A stretch of DNA of 61,621 bases from Anaerolineales bacterium (lineage in GTDB: Bacteria; Chloroflexota; Anaerolineae; Anaerolineales; Villigracilaceae): NCBI GenBank assembly GCA_013360875.1, contig JABWAU010000006.1, positions 1 to 61,621 on the forward strand. Reading direction: 5' to 3'. The translations under genes and the position numbers were made by a program. Positions 61,022 through 61,621 of the stretch are shown piece by piece (the stretch's first letter is position 1; each line of letters starts with the position of its first letter). Under the pieces are notes generated by a model. It was not told the origin of the DNA. It saw only the letters and a program-made list of their open reading frames with translations, and did not search any database.

Positions 61022-61621
61022 TTATTCTTCCGGGGTTTCCTCGGGGGATGCTGCCTCGCCGCCTTCTTCACCGGAGGTTTCCATCTCTTCATCGCGTGAA
61101 GCGCTCAACTTCGCCAGCGTGGATTCGCCCAACAGGTCACCCTCGTCCAATTCATCTTCAAGCTCAACCCTGCGGACGGGCTTGCGGGCGGACGGTTCGG
61201 CGGGCGATTCGGCCTCTTCGCGGGCTTCCGCGTCCTCCTCCTTGCGCATTGCCTTGCCTTCGAGAACGGCGTCCGCGATCTTGCTCACCAGCAGTTTGAT
61301 GGCGCGAATGGCGTCGTCGTTCGAGGGGATGACATAATCCACATTCTGCGGATTGCAGTTCGTATCCACCAGAGCCACGATCGGGATGTTGAGCAGGTTG
61401 GCTTCGTGAACCGCCGCATCCTCCTTGCCCACGTCAACGATGAACAACAGGTCCGGGCGGCGTTTCATCGTCCGCAGACCCTCGAGGCGGGTCTGCAAAC
61501 GAACAATCTCGCGGCTGATCAACAAACCTTCCTTCTTGGTCAGGTGATCCAATTCGTTGTTATCGCGCATCTTCTCGAGGCGTTCCATCTCCTGAATACG
61601 GGCGTGGATCGTGGACCAGTT
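61022..61621 (-). CDS. rpsB: Ribosomal protein S2 (5'-partial)
   Basis: The frame is open to the window edge (minus-strand start lies beyond 61621), so the N-terminal portion is missing. The visible part holds NWSTIHARIQEMERLEKM, DLLFIVDVGKEDAAVHEANL, IPIVALVDTNCNPQNVDYVI and SNDDAIRAIKLLVSKIADAV, the S2 core. An acidic, low-complexity C-terminal tail of about 70 residues (EAREEAESPAEPSARKPV, then EETPEE at the end) extends beyond the usual core. S2 binds late to the 30S platform. It is directly upstream of tsf. Confidence 0.95.
   Translation of the reverse strand, partial: NWSTIHARIQEMERLEKMRDNNELDHLTKKEGLLISREIVRLQTRLEGLRTMKRRPDLLFIVDVGKEDAAVHEANLLNIPIVALVDTNCNPQNVDYVIPSNDDAIRAIKLLVSKIADAVLEGKAMRKEEDAEAREEAESPAEPSARKPVRRVELEDELDEGDLLGESTLAKLSASRDEEMETSGEEGGEAASPEETPEE

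Overview
The window reads as a chromosomal segment of an uncultured or lightly studied Anaerolineae-like bacterium (phylum Chloroflexota). This is an inference. It rests on the housekeeping order rpsB-tsf-pyrH-frr-uppS-cdsA, secreted proteins with Thr-Pro linkers (residue runs such as TPTLTPTP), a wealth of HD-GYP/GAF signalling proteins, an N-succinylamino-acid-racemase-type menC, and a dense population of short intergenic palindromes of many unrelated families. The DNA is GC-rich, except for one AT-rich island at about 4.63-7.42 kb. No tRNA, rRNA, transposase, integrase or CRISPR array was seen.

Layout. 1-4.6 kb (+): the 3' part of plsX, a NERD-like membrane protein and a DnaQ-DinG fused helicase/exonuclease. 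4.6-7.6 kb: the most unusual region. A toxin-antitoxin pair and a large AT-rich TIR-like/deoxyribosyltransferase-like protein sit between three copies of the 3' end of dinG, which looks like a cassette-accumulating hotspot in a protein-coding gene. The third dinG end abuts the gene (CruF/DUF422-like) that was probably dinG's original neighbour. 8.5-11.1 kb: a GAF-HD-GYP protein, an arylamine N-acetyltransferase and a small membrane protein. 11.1-19.4 kb (-): a fatty-acid beta-oxidation operon in the order TetR regulator, metallo-beta-lactamase-fold hydrolase, two acyl-CoA dehydrogenases, FadN-type bifunctional enzyme, thiolase and SCP2 protein, apparently driven by one promoter with a TetR operator.

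19.6-31.4 kb: small membrane proteins, a methyltransferase/hemolysin III/DUF402 operon, a fused transporter-spermidine-synthase, a giant secreted phosphatase that joins two phosphatase superfamilies, a PAF-acetylhydrolase-like hydrolase and an ATP-grasp ligase. 31.5-38.9 kb (+): an iron/metal cluster holding a DtxR-FeoA regulator behind paired operators, a multicopper oxidase, a ZIP transporter with an extracytoplasmic domain, a membrane-anchored DtxR protein with tandem FeoA domains, and FeoB split into separate GTPase and permease genes. It closes with a strong bidirectional terminator.

39-56 kb: UvrB, an RlmI-like methyltransferase, a histidine kinase/response regulator/HD-GYP signalling operon, several small conserved proteins (DUF72, nucleotidyltransferase, DUF309 with zinc ribbon), a cyclase-family hydrolase, a CapA-like lipoprotein and MenC. 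56.2-61.6 kb (-): glpX, cdsA, uppS, frr, pyrH, tsf and rpsB (partial), with intrinsic terminators after tsf and pyrH separating the transcripts.

Two themes cross the whole window. First, many short dispersed palindromes lie between genes of the same operon, and at least two appear to have become part of coding sequences. Second, several genes have a -10 hexamer 6-9 bases before the start codon, suggesting leaderless mRNAs. All functional calls come from reading motifs and gene context; no database search was run.
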